Shown: in pieces, positions 17,974-26,363 of the stretch
Numbering within the stretch: position 1 is the first letter of the stretch
Layout of the letters: the number at the start of each line of letters is the position of its first letter
Source of the DNA: Holospora curviuscula
GTDB lineage: Bacteria > Pseudomonadota > Alphaproteobacteria > Holosporales > Holosporaceae
Direction of reading: 5' to 3'
NCBI RefSeq assembly: GCF_002930195.1
Contig: NZ_PHHC01000096.1
Coordinates: forward strand, 22,599-58,009
Length of the DNA: 35,411 nt
The notes under the pieces: model-generated
The model's input: the letters and a program-made list of their open reading frames with translations, nothing else
What the model was told of the DNA's origin: nothing
Databases searched by the model: none
Program-made: the position numbers and the translations under genes

Positions 17974-18911
17974 CAAGCCCATAGAATGCGCGATTCTCAC
18001 CCTGTTTTCGACAGCTACTAAAGTCATTGTGTACGCTTTAGACAATCTTGGATAATGATTGAGCCCAGCCAGGACTCGTTCAACGACCCATCTTTTGGCG
18101 AGTGCAGCCCATACTGGGGTTCTGAAATCTCCATTGTCTTGTTAAGAACGTTTTCCACAAACTTTAGCATGGTTTTTCTATACCCGGAATCGACGAAAAC
18201 GCTTTTGAGTGTCGGATATTTTGCAAAGCCTCTTAAAAAAAATTGCACCCCCTACTGTATTATGTTGATTCACTTCATGAACAGTACCCTGCACGAGAGT
18301 GCCTTGTGTATCCATAACACGATGGCGTTTACGTCCCTTTATTTTTTTTCCTCCGTCAATTTCTTGTTGTGCACAAGGCCCAGCAGTTTTGACACTGTGT
18401 GAATCAATCCTGCGATCGCTCAAGTCTTCACTTTCACCAGCCTTGATTTAATATATCTTGACAAGCGTGTTGAGTACTTTTTCCCATATTCTTTTGATCC
18501 TGAAGCTTCGATAAAACGAATGTATCGTCGAGTATTGCGGAAAATCTTTAGGAAGCATTGGCCATGGGCGGCCGCTCGTTATTATGTAAACTACTCCATT
18601 AACACGCTCTTTCTTCTGGTATTCACTTCTATTACTATACTTATCCCATTCAAAATGATCCTTAATGAGCTTTCATTCATAATTTGTTAAATCGCTTAGA
18701 CCACGCGTTCTTATTAGCTCCAAGCTTGACTATACTCCCTCCGTTTATCCAGGAATACAGGTTCTAAAACGCTAAAGCGAAAACAAGACACAATAAATAA
18801 CTTTCTCTTCAGTGGGACGAGAGGAGAAAAAACTACTTATTGATGTAGATAGGAGATACTGTTCCAGGAGAATAAAAACTAAGTTTTAAGCGCACAAATA
18901 TTTTAAGGCGC

Positions 18912-19523
18912 TTATGCAAACCGAATGAGTAGAAAGGGATTAAGATTGTTAAAAATTGAATTTTCCTATGAGCAAGAAAGTCATGAGCTTGAAGGGTGAC
19001 ATACCCTATTCTCGTATCTTACGCTTTACTTTCTAAATGACGGAGTTAAAGTCTTCTAAAATTCCATTATTGATCTGGTTTTTTCTTCAGCGTAAAATCC
19101 TATCCCAGTAATTTTTTTCTACCTTTTTAATGGGTTCCAGCCTTGAATGAGGTGCCCAAAAATACCATGCTCTTAAACGAGGGATGCGAACTACCCAATA
19201 GCACTTATGCTCAAAGAAATTCAAATAGCTCCAAGTACTTTATTTTTGTGTCGTAAGCCTGGTATTCCTTGATTTTTCTTGTCTTTTCAGTCTCGTGCTT
19301 AAAAGTCCGCTACAAGGGCAAACTCCACATTAATCTCTAAGCGTTACTTGGCGTAACACCTGTAATGATCCAGAGAGATTCTATGTCAAATGCCTTACTG
19401 AAAAAAGTCTCTCTATTCATGCTCGCCTCATCCTCTCTAGATAATTTAAGAAAAGACTCGCAAATTTTATGACTCAACGAAACCTTTCACTTAGTCTCTA
19501 CCCACTCGGTTTGCATAAGCGCC
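18912..19523 (-). mobile_element. ISL3-family remnant with inverted ends
   Basis: GGCGCTTATGCAAACCGA near 18912-18929 and its near-complement near 19506-19523 are terminal inverted repeats. They continue inward with one or two mismatches to a length of about 27. Minus-strand translation near 19190-19000 gives YFWAPHSRLEPIKKVEKNYWDRIL, then QINNGILEDFNSVI and KVKRKIRE, the C-terminal signature of ISL3 transposases (INNGxLEGxNSxIQ). The N-terminal half is gone and stops interrupt what remains. Confidence 0.65.
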
Positions 19524-19559
19524 CATTTTAGTACCGTTGCAATCTGATAATTTTTCCTT

Positions 19560-19790
19560 TAAAAGGTTTACAAACTAGGTTTTATTAAGGTGGACATAAA
19601 GCGGCCTGAACTATGGGACAGATCGATGATTTTAAAGGTAAACATTTAAATTAGCTAGAATAATCAATCTATAGCACCCCTAACGAGTTTTTTTACGGCA
19701 ACAGAATTGATACAATCGGGTTCTTCTAATCTTGTAACTCATGTTCAACCTTCATTGTTTTGTATACGGAACTTAATTAACGTATTTTTA
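19560..19790 (+). mobile_element. IS630-family fragment
   Basis: Plus-strand translation of about 19654-19720 reads NNQSIAPLTSFFTATELIQSG, the segment also present in the remnant at 179-816. No ends are seen. The piece stops just before the tRNA-fMet promoter. Confidence 0.5.
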
Positions 19791-19833
19791 AACAATTGAA
19801 GAGATAGAAAAAAGAAAAATAATTTTTTTTCTC

Positions 19834-19862
19834 TTGACAAGCTTGTACGTTAGAAATATAAT
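19834..19862 (+). promoter_or_regulatory. Consensus sigma70 promoter of tRNA-fMet and downstream genes
   Basis: TTGACA (19834-19839), exactly 17 bases, then TATAAT (19857-19862): both hexamers are perfect. The tRNA starts 7 bases after the -10 element. Confidence 0.85.
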
Positions 19863-19869
19863 CAAATTT

Positions 19870-19943
19870 CGCGGGGTAGAGCAGTTGGTTAGCTCGTCAG
19901 GCTCATAACCTGAAGGTCGTAGGTTCGAATCCTACCCCCGCAA
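19870..19943 (+). tRNA. Initiator tRNA-fMet (anticodon CAU)
   Basis: Acceptor CGCGGGG (19870-19876) against CCCCGCA (19936-19942) leaves a C1-A72 mismatch, the hallmark of bacterial initiators. The anticodon arm TCAGG-CTCATAA-CCTGA carries CAT and has the form seen in alphaproteobacterial initiators instead of three G-C pairs. Discriminator A at 19943; no encoded CCA. A protein gene begins 17 bases later. Confidence 0.95.
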
Positions 19944-19960
19944 TACAAATGGGAGTCCGT

Positions 19961-20629
19961 ATGAAACTTTTTGAAAGAGTTGACGCTGTTTTTTTTGACT
20001 GGGACGGAACATTGGTAGACACGGTACCATTCGGCTTGTCTGTGATGAATAGTTTTCTTTCTCATAGAGGAAAAGAAGAAATTAGGAAAAAAGTGTATTT
20101 AACATCTCCATCTCTTTCAGTACGAGATGCTTTTAAGTCGATGTTTTTACCCCATGAGTACGAAGATGCAATACGGGACTTTAGGTTATTCTTAGAAAAA
20201 AACACTAAAAAAATTGTTCCTTTTGATAGTTCTTATAGTGTGCTAAAACTATTGCGTAGTAAAAGTATTCCCATGGGAATTGTTAGCAATCAATATGGAG
20301 ATGTGTTACGTCGTCAGGTAAAAGAATTAGCATGGGAGTCGTATTTCTGTTCTATTACGGGTTCAGGAGATTGGGAGGAAGATAAACCGTCTCCTTTACC
20401 TTTAGTACAATCTTTAAAGACTATAGGAATCAACCCTAGCACATCCGTACTTTTTGTGGGGGATTCATTCGTAGACATGATGTGTGCTGGACGTGCAGGA
20501 TGTACCCCAGTATCCGTAGGGCCACAAGCAGAAACTTTTGAGGGAAATTTTATTTCTTTTAAAAATATTTTTGATTTTTATGATGGAATTAAGTGTTCAA
20601 TAGACAATAATTTTTTAGGAGAAAGATAA
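19961..20629 (+). CDS. HAD-superfamily phosphatase (phosphoglycolate phosphatase-like)
   Basis: A 222-residue haloacid dehalogenase-type hydrolase: motif I FFDWDGTLVDT (nucleophile Asp13, Asp15), an inserted helical cap (about 20-85), motif II GIVSNQ, motif III Lys in DKPSPLP and motif IV VGDSFVDMMCAG. Gph/PpaX-like proteins dephosphorylate small phosphate esters; the substrate here is unknown. An in-frame ATG at 19949 lies only 5 bases after the tRNA-fMet 3' end, but the ATG at 19961 has GGGAG 5 bases before it and is the better start. The stop overlaps the hfq start (TAATG). Likely transcribed with tRNA-fMet. Confidence 0.85.
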   Translation: MKLFERVDAVFFDWDGTLVDTVPFGLSVMNSFLSHRGKEEIRKKVYLTSPSLSVRDAFKSMFLPHEYEDAIRDFRLFLEKNTKKIVPFDSSYSVLKLLRSKSIPMGIVSNQYGDVLRRQVKELAWESYFCSITGSGDWEEDKPSPLPLVQSLKTIGINPSTSVLFVGDSFVDMMCAGRAGCTPVSVGPQAETFEGNFISFKNIFDFYDGIKCSIDNNFLGER

Positions 20630-20931
20630 TGTTTACTCAGAAAAATCTTCCCGGTGAGCCTTTGAAGGGAGTATTCGAAGTGCCTACTTTGAGAAAAGAC
20701 TTTTTGCTGGTGTTGTGTATGCAGAAAGTTTCTGTGACGGTATTTCTTATGAGTGGTATTAAGTTACAAGGGTATATTGAGCAGTTTAGTGATGATTGCC
20801 TCATTCTTAGAAAAGATGGTATTGTTCAGATTTTGTATCAACATGCGATCTCTTCCATTATGCCGGTCACTCCTTTTACAGCACCTAATTTTTCGACTTC
20901 TAGTTTTATGGGGTCAGGTCCTGTGACCTAG
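20629..20931 (+). CDS. hfq: Hfq RNA chaperone, divergent
   Basis: A 100-residue Sm-like protein that should form the hexameric RNA-chaperone ring. The Sm1 core VSVTVFLMSGIKLQGYIEQF and Sm2 YQHAISSIMP are clear. Against the alphaproteobacterial pattern FDNFCVLLRRDG...YKHAIS, several proximal-site residues differ: Phe42 becomes Asp (FSDDC), Lys56 becomes Gln (YQHA) and Gln8 becomes Arg. The arginine-rich rim (R16, R17) reads Cys-Met. The N-terminus has about 20 extra residues before the first helix and the C-terminal tail is short. Coupled to the HAD gene by TAATG with GGAG upstream. The fold is surely Hfq; U-rich sRNA 3'-end binding may be altered. Confidence 0.9.
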   Translation: MFTQKNLPGEPLKGVFEVPTLRKDFLLVLCMQKVSVTVFLMSGIKLQGYIEQFSDDCLILRKDGIVQILYQHAISSIMPVTPFTAPNFSTSSFMGSGPVT

Positions 20932-20934
20932 AGT

Positions 20935-21951
20935 ATGAATAAACTCAAAAAATTTAAACTTTTTTCTCGTGCGCGCTGGTTAAAAAAAGTACTTTTATTT
21001 TTAATTATTATATGTTTCACTTGGATTTTTAATATTAAAAGTTTATTTATTTTCCCAAATTCCGTAACGTTACCTTCTTACTTGTCTAAAATTGGGGTTT
21101 CAGTTTTTCCTGAACAAAGTTTAGAAAAAGAAAACTCTAAAGTTTGTGTATTTATTATTAATTTGGATCAAGATGTTAATCGTTATCGTTCTATTGTACC
21201 TCTGGTCACGCAGTTAAACTTTCCTTATCAGAGAGTCTCAGGCATTCTGGGAAGCACCCTTTCTAAAGCTTTTTTTAATAATTTTGTCGATAAAAAAATA
21301 TATAAGCTGGCGTTTAATGGTGCTAACCCTGGCGCTGGAGAGGTAGGATGTTTTTTGAGTCATGTCAAAGTTTGGACGCTGTTTCTAAATTCTAATGCTC
21401 AATTCGCATTAATTCTCGAAGACGATGCTAAGTTTAACCCTATTTTTTTGGGTCCAATGATAAGAGAACTCATAAAAAATAAAAATAGTTGGGATATTTG
21501 TTCTTTATTTTTGCCTACTACACCTTTAAAAACAGTGTTAATATCAGACCTTCTATTTTCTCATAAATTGGTAAGATTTTTAACTGAAACCACAGGGGCT
21601 GTAGGACTATTATTGAATCGTAAAGCGGCAAAAGCCCTGTTATCTAAGGCAGAAAAATATACCCTTCCAGTAGATCATTATATTCAGCGTACTTGGGAAT
21701 TTGACACTCCTCTTCAGTTTACTGGTGTTGTACCAGGTCTTATTTCAGAAATGGGACATCCCTCTTCCATTGAACAGCAAGGACGAAGACAGTGCGCTTT
21801 AAAAATTTTGGGTGAAGGTGCATTACAACGTATGCGTAGTCAAATATTCCATGGAAAATCTCGACTTATTTACTTTTTGTATAATGGTTATCTTACATTA
21901 TCTCAATTTTTTAGCACTCCTACACAAAAGACAGAAAAAAATAATGGATAA
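20935..21951 (+). CDS. Glycosyltransferase family 25 (LPS biosynthesis type), membrane-anchored
   Basis: A 338-residue protein starting 3 bases after the hfq stop. A basic N-terminus and one hydrophobic helix (about 18-34) suggest an inner-membrane anchor, which many GT25 enzymes lack. The catalytic domain shows GT25 features: VFIINLDQDVNRYRSI (INLDxxxxR motif), GEVGCFLSHVKVWTLF, the metal-binding ALILEDDAKF and TTGAVGLLLNRKAAKALLSKAEKYTLPVDHYIQRTW, finishing with PSSIEQQGRR. Such enzymes add galactose or related sugars to lipooligosaccharide. It could act on the envelope glycans served by the sugar transferase and ligase-like proteins in this window. No terminator hairpin is obvious after it. 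Confidence 0.85.
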   Translation: MNKLKKFKLFSRARWLKKVLLFLIIICFTWIFNIKSLFIFPNSVTLPSYLSKIGVSVFPEQSLEKENSKVCVFIINLDQDVNRYRSIVPLVTQLNFPYQRVSGILGSTLSKAFFNNFVDKKIYKLAFNGANPGAGEVGCFLSHVKVWTLFLNSNAQFALILEDDAKFNPIFLGPMIRELIKNKNSWDICSLFLPTTPLKTVLISDLLFSHKLVRFLTETTGAVGLLLNRKAAKALLSKAEKYTLPVDHYIQRTWEFDTPLQFTGVVPGLISEMGHPSSIEQQGRRQCALKILGEGALQRMRSQIFHGKSRLIYFLYNGYLTLSQFFSTPTQKTEKNNG

Positions 21952-22864
21952 AAAAAATTAAAAAACTAAAAAAACAAGAATTGTTTTAAATTTTCGGAGA
22001 TTAGAGATGGTCAAAGACTAACGAAGATCATAAGTATATTTAGGAATTTTTAAGTTTGTCGGAGAGGTTCAGTCATAATACACAAATGTCTGAGCAAAAA
22101 TTTTTAAGGTATGTTAGTTTTAATCGTAATGATTCCCCAAAAATGATGGTTAATCTAAAGACTGTATTCTCTAATGTACTGCGATATTGTGATAATTTTC
22201 TTTTCTATTCCCAACCTCTACTTTTTAAAACCTTGTCTTGACAATAAAGCCACTCTGTAAACCAAAAGGATTGAGTAGAGTATCATAGCGTTACTTTCGG
22301 ATGATTGAGTGCTTGTTGCATAATCTTTAGAGCATCATTTAAAATGATTTATTACTCATCTTTTTGCTAACATTGTCCAGCCTAGTGTAGTTCGTTTCGC
22401 AATTTTTACAATTTTTTCAGTACTTTTAAAAAAAATTCTTCAAATGTTTTACGATAATCCGCATAAGCTTTGAAGCAACACATTGTTTACAATCCCTGCA
22501 TTAAATACCGCGTATGCTGAAACAGTATTAGGGGTATTTTCTATCTGGACCGTGCTATAAAAAATATACCACTGAGGATCCTTGACAATGTTAGGTTTAC
22601 GCTATTTAATTTTTTTTCCCCTATCAATTCCGAGATTCACAGCTTTTTTTGTTGTGCTCAGGCTTTATTAATCAATTTGGCTGTATCTTACATTGGTATT
22701 TTTATTATTATTTAATCAGCTTTTTTCAACAAAATCCTTCATCATTTTCTCCAAAATCCTATTTTTTGCTCTTATCTAAAAATTGTAAACGCTTTTTTAT
22801 AGTAGATATTCTTGCGGTAAAAAAACGCCATTAAAAGCCTGTTTTTATGAGATAAATACCTCAT
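21952..22864. other. Stretch without intact genes, with a degenerate IS5-like trace
   Basis: No credible gene. About 22370-22660 read on the minus strand resembles the IS5a segment around GGKKIKGRKR (TTTTTTTTCCCCTATCAAT against the copy D equivalent), heavily mutated. GCCTGTTTTTATGAGAT at about 22837 resembles an IS5a end. The rest is AT-rich and unidentified. Confidence 0.4.
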
Positions 22865-23690
22865 TATATTAATTTAGTTTGAAAATGGGATTAGGTTTGT
22901 TATGATTGTCAAAAAATGACAAAAAAAATACAAAATAAACTTAAAATAAAAACGAGTAAAAAATATAATATTGGTTAATGATCAAATTATAAGCCAAATA
23001 ATAGTTATAGTGGGTAAAATTAGCATAACTAAAAGGTAGATATGCTAGGAAAAAGAAGGAGTCATCAGGCCTAAAGCATGATTAGAACGCAAAGAAACCG
23101 TAGATCCAAATCAGCTAAAAATATATGTTGAAAATAACGAAGCTAAAACATGAACAGAGATCGCTAAGCTTGCTACTTTTGTCTATAGAAGGCTTAAAAA
23201 ATTAAACTATAACAATAAAAAACTTTTACCTCTAGAGGCTCAGCTCGTGAAGAAATACATATCAAAAAACAACCAATAATATGGCGCCTGAAAGTCTTAT
23301 GTAGAGTGACGAGAATGATATAGAGAAGAGGATTTGCAAAGATAGAGGGTGGGGGCAAGAGAAGTAAAAAGTACCTAACGTAAAAATATGGTCGCTATTA
23401 AGAAAAGAATCAATATTATATTAGCTTAATGGATACTCAATCCATAACACCTATAACTCTTTTTAATCATTGTGGAGAATAGTATTACATGAAAGCGCTG
23501 AACCCCAGCCTGATTTTGGAGCTTGCTTCATTCCATAACTTTTATAAGACAAAAGCATTGATTGAATTGGTTAGCTGTGGTTAGTTTTCTTTCCGCCATG
23601 GTCGCCTGATCTGCACTTCCTTGAGACATTTCGGGCTATTATAAAACGATGGATTAACCGTACCATTACTCAATTTACGGAATGATATAA
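22865..23690 (+). mobile_element. IS630-family remnant
   Basis: The left end TATATTAATTTAGTTTGAAA matches the terminal repeat at 179 and 33018. Decoded fragments on the plus strand are ERKETVDPNQLKIYVENNEAKT and EIAKLATFVYRRLKKLNYNNKKL (about 23080-23230), then FFPPWSPDLHFLETFRAIIKRWINRTITQF (about 23595-23685), the C-terminal IS630 motif. Multiple stops and a lost central domain; right end not seen. Confidence 0.65.
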
Positions 23691-24535
23691 GGCCTGACTT
23701 GAGCCTCAAACAAAATAAATTGTGATTCTAATCATAATACTTTTTAGATGAAGAAAAATCAGTTTTTTAGATTCATGATATCAGTGATAATTTTGAACTT
23801 AAATATTTTCCTTGTTTCTTTATTTTTCGTAGCGCTGGGCTGGAATTTAAAAGATTGTGAGCTGAGTAAATCCATGTTCAACATTTACCTTTATTAGCAC
23901 AAGTACTAGGGTGCATCTGGTCCTCAAGGCTTGTTTTGACTTTTCTTAAAGGGCACCTTTATGGTGGGGGGTTTAATTTTGTGATGTTAGATAACCCAAT
24001 GTCTACACAAGCTTTACATCCTCGGGAAAAAGGCCCTACTTCTTGTTGTGTATAGCTTAGGTCGTCAAGCAGACACATTATCGCTTCAAAGATTAATTTG
24101 AAGTTAAGCCCAAGTTTTGTAGCGGCATAGCCGAAAATCTACTTTTTCCACAAAGCATAGACTTCTTGATTTATTTTTTCTTCCTGATACGGTGTCACAC
24201 TCAATAATCTCAAAAAATTCTTGGAAATTTTACAATATTTGTTTACCCTGATGACCTTAGGAACTTTTTTTTAGGATCTGCCTATACTTTTCTTACCTAA
24301 CATTCACCTTTTTATTTTTAAATTTAGTGAGTGCTTACGCAGAAGGTCTATTATAGTAAATTTAGGATTAGCCTTATCAGTGCTTGATAGTGGTGTAAAT
24401 AAGGAAGCTTTGGTTATAAAAATCCTTTATCTATCGTTAACTAAGGAACGCATTGTGTCCTGTAAAGACGGGTATCGGGCAATTATTAAGTGCTCGTTCC
24501 GTCCTAACAGCTTTCCTTCAGAAACGCTTTTATTC
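23691..24535. other. Stretch without recognisable genes
   Basis: About 850 bases of broken frames. A short frame at 24380-24664 runs convergently into the tail-fibre-like gene and shows no family features. Nothing else is identified; it looks like decayed coding DNA. Confidence 0.35.
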
Positions 24536-24967
24536 TTACTTTACTTGCTTTGGGAGCGTCTGTTTTTCTCCCCCCAAAACTTGAAAAGGAAGCTTTTCCC
24601 AAGCGGACGAGACAAACGGGGACTCGCAAGTAGATTCACAGCATCGGTACACCGCTTGTTCTAGAAGGACTAAATTTCCTGGATAATACTGTGCATCCTG
24701 AGTCCAATCTCCTTTAAATTGCCAAAGAGGAAGATGAATTTCATGTACTTCTCCTAAGGGATCCGTTAAACTAATAATATTCTCTTTACACAATAAACTT
24801 ATTTTTTTTTCATCACTTTTAGGCATAGACACAAGATCCGTAATACGCGCTTCTAGAACTTTCAAATACTTTTCTAATTGCGTTAATTCTTTCACAATGT
24901 GCTCAAAATTACCATCCACTTCTTGAACACTGAGAGGACTTTCACGATCTCTCCAATAAATAATCAT
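24536..24967 (-). CDS. Phage tail-fibre-like protein with a carbohydrate-binding-like C-terminus
   Basis: A 143-residue protein. The start IIYWRDRESPLSVQEVDGNFEHIVKELTQLE matches the W-x-R-x-x-x-PL-(S/T)-x-x-EVD-x-NF pattern found at the head of many phage tail-fibre and tail-associated proteins, followed by a short coiled coil (about 24-45). The end, FKGDWTQDAQYYPGNLVLLEQAVYRCCESTCESPFVSSAWEKL, has the Y-x-x-G-x-x-V...Y...P...W layout of CBM5/12-like or tail-fibre carbohydrate-binding modules. Start ATG 24967 has AAGGAG 9 bases upstream. It follows the gene at 25016-25705 by 48 bases and should be in its operon. Could be a relic of a phage or of a contractile injection system; no other structural genes lie nearby. 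Confidence 0.55.
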   Translation of the reverse strand: MIIYWRDRESPLSVQEVDGNFEHIVKELTQLEKYLKVLEARITDLVSMPKSDEKKISLLCKENIISLTDPLGEVHEIHLPLWQFKGDWTQDAQYYPGNLVLLEQAVYRCCESTCESPFVSSAWEKLPFQVLGGEKQTLPKQVK

Positions 24968-25015
24968 TTTGATCTGCTCCTTTTTCTTATTTGTTCTATA
25001 AAAAATACTCCAGAA

Positions 25016-25705
25016 TTATTTTTCAGAACTATGAATTCCTATAAAAGTTATCCAAAGATCATTATTCTTGAAATGGTACCGCTGAGAGCGATATTGTTGG
25101 TAATACGTTTGATATACAAGATTACAAAAAACTTCTCCCTGTTCGATGTTTTCCTTAAGAGAGGGCACGGTATCAGCGCTATTGTATTCCAGGCTTGAAC
25201 ACCAATCCAGGGCAGTGCAGCTTCCTGCAGTCCTGGGAAGGCAGTACCACAAAATACAATCTTTTGGATCTATACATTTTTTTATCCCACAAGGCAAAGG
25301 AAAACTATAGCTGTTCAATACACAGTGTTTTTTCGTAAAAGGAAACTCTTGAATAAATCTACAGGACGCTGGATCTAAACGATAATAAGGATTCTCTTCG
25401 AAGGCTTCTAAGTGTTGTTCAAACTCACTCCATCCCACGTCATGTAGAATCAGAGATACGCTCTTAAAAAAAGTCTCGGTTTGATACAGTACGGCGCCTG
25501 TTAAGGGAGGCTCTTGAGGATCTCGTTGCATTTGGATGACAGGACGTAAAGCAATAGCTTCGAACTCCAAATGTGCTTTCAATTCAATACGTAACGGAAA
25601 CAAATCAGGTACCTTTATTTGTTCAAGTTCTTGGCAATCGAGCACTAAAAAAGGATCATCCTGATTTTCAAAGACGGTACTGTTAACATAATAAAAATCT
25701 TTCAA
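25016..25705 (-). CDS. Hypothetical protein, cysteine-rich second half
   Basis: 229 residues, not recognised. It starts with TTG at 25705 (KDFYYVNSTVFENQDDPFLVLDCQ); no ATG or GTG is available nearby. The first half is acidic and beta-rich in appearance (IELKAHLEFEAIALRPVIQM). The second half is dense in cysteine and aromatic residues: KKHCVLNSYSFPLPCGIKKC, then DCILWYCLP, AGSCTALDWCSS and YQTYYQQYRSQRYHF. There is no signal peptide or membrane helix. Because it precedes the tail-fibre-like gene on the same strand, it may be a partner (for example a tail- or spike-associated protein), but this is inference. The intact 690-bp frame amid decayed DNA suggests it is, or recently was, under selection. 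Confidence 0.5.
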   Translation of the reverse strand: MKDFYYVNSTVFENQDDPFLVLDCQELEQIKVPDLFPLRIELKAHLEFEAIALRPVIQMQRDPQEPPLTGAVLYQTETFFKSVSLILHDVGWSEFEQHLEAFEENPYYRLDPASCRFIQEFPFTKKHCVLNSYSFPLPCGIKKCIDPKDCILWYCLPRTAGSCTALDWCSSLEYNSADTVPSLKENIEQGEVFCNLVYQTYYQQYRSQRYHFKNNDLWITFIGIHSSEK

Positions 25706-25775
25706 AAGGTGATTATAATTTTGTTTTTACTTTTAAAGTATACAATACATAAAAAGCCAGCACCAAATTATACAA

Positions 25776-26174
25776 ATGAAAAAAATTATAGTTCTTGGAT
25801 ATGTTATGGTAGGATTCAGTATACCAGCATTTACGGACCCTTTATCCCCCCATCATCCTGTTCATCCTGGAGGTATTATTTCAGCGCATGATGCGGAAAA
25901 ACTAAAAACACCCGATGCGCGAGATGAAGTACTCATAGCATTCCGAGACGAGAAAGCACTGCCCGGTATTATGTCGTTACTAAGCGAGATTCGTATTATT
26001 TTATCGGAACTAGAAGGGACGAATACAGAAGCAAAAGAAGCATTAAACTCGATTGAACAGTCTATTTCACAAAATTCTAATAATCCAGCTGTATTGGAAG
26101 AAGTTTTGAAAAAAATGCGTACATTATATAGTCAAAAGCAATTAAATTTAATAAAAATGAAAAGTATTTACTAG
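25776..26174 (+). CDS. Small exported helical protein of unknown function
   Basis: 132 residues with a signal peptide (MKKIIVLGYVMVGFSIPAFT, cleavage near residue 20). The mature N-terminus is His/Pro-rich (DPLSPHHPVHPGG). The rest is predicted helical: DAEKLKTPDARDEVLIAFRDEK, MSLLSEIRIILSELEGTNTEAKEALNSIEQSIS and PAVLEEVLKKMRTLYSQKQ. No family is recognised. It is divergent from the tail-fibre-like operon; only 70 bases separate the two starts, so both promoters must lie there. It is the first of several signal-peptide genes in the right third of the window. Confidence 0.55.
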   Translation: MKKIIVLGYVMVGFSIPAFTDPLSPHHPVHPGGIISAHDAEKLKTPDARDEVLIAFRDEKALPGIMSLLSEIRIILSELEGTNTEAKEALNSIEQSISQNSNNPAVLEEVLKKMRTLYSQKQLNLIKMKSIY

Positions 26175-26363
26175 ATCAATTGCATGAGAAGAAGTAAATT
26201 TTTTTAGAAAGCTTTTGCCCTTTTTGAGATCAAGAAAAAGCATTGTTTATACTACTTCTTTCTTTAAAAAGGTTAAATTTTTGTCACTTACTTGATAAAA
26301 TATATTCCTTCGTTACAAACAATAGAGAGTATATTATGGTCAAAAAGTGATATACACATCCAA

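Larger units (their letters stand above)
16209..18764 (-). mobile_element. IS5a copy D, split by two other insertion sequences
   Basis: The two IS5a ends lie 2.5 kb apart: GAGCCTGTATTTATGGAT at 16209-16226 and, inverted, near 18743-18764 (GAATACAGGTTC). Both are flanked by TAA (16206-16208 and 18765-18767), so this is one insertion. IS5a sequence occupies 16209-16241 and 17973-18764; the junction CGCCTTA/ACAAGCCC is continuous in copy B (as its reverse complement), showing that everything from 16242 to 17972 was inserted later. The minus-strand transposase is broken into fragments: RRIDSHSVKTAGPCAQQEIDGGKKIKGRKRHRVMDTQGTLV (18423 down), FAKYPTLKSVFVDSGYRKTMLKF and ISEPQYGLHSPKDGSLNESWLGS (to about 18060). 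Confidence 0.85.

Noticed and set aside
18055-18402. Plus-strand frame of 115 codons
   Set aside because: Antisense of IS5a copy D transposase.
24380-24664. Plus-strand frame of 94 codons
   Set aside because: Overlaps the tail-fibre-like gene antisense over its second half, and no domain or start signal is seen.
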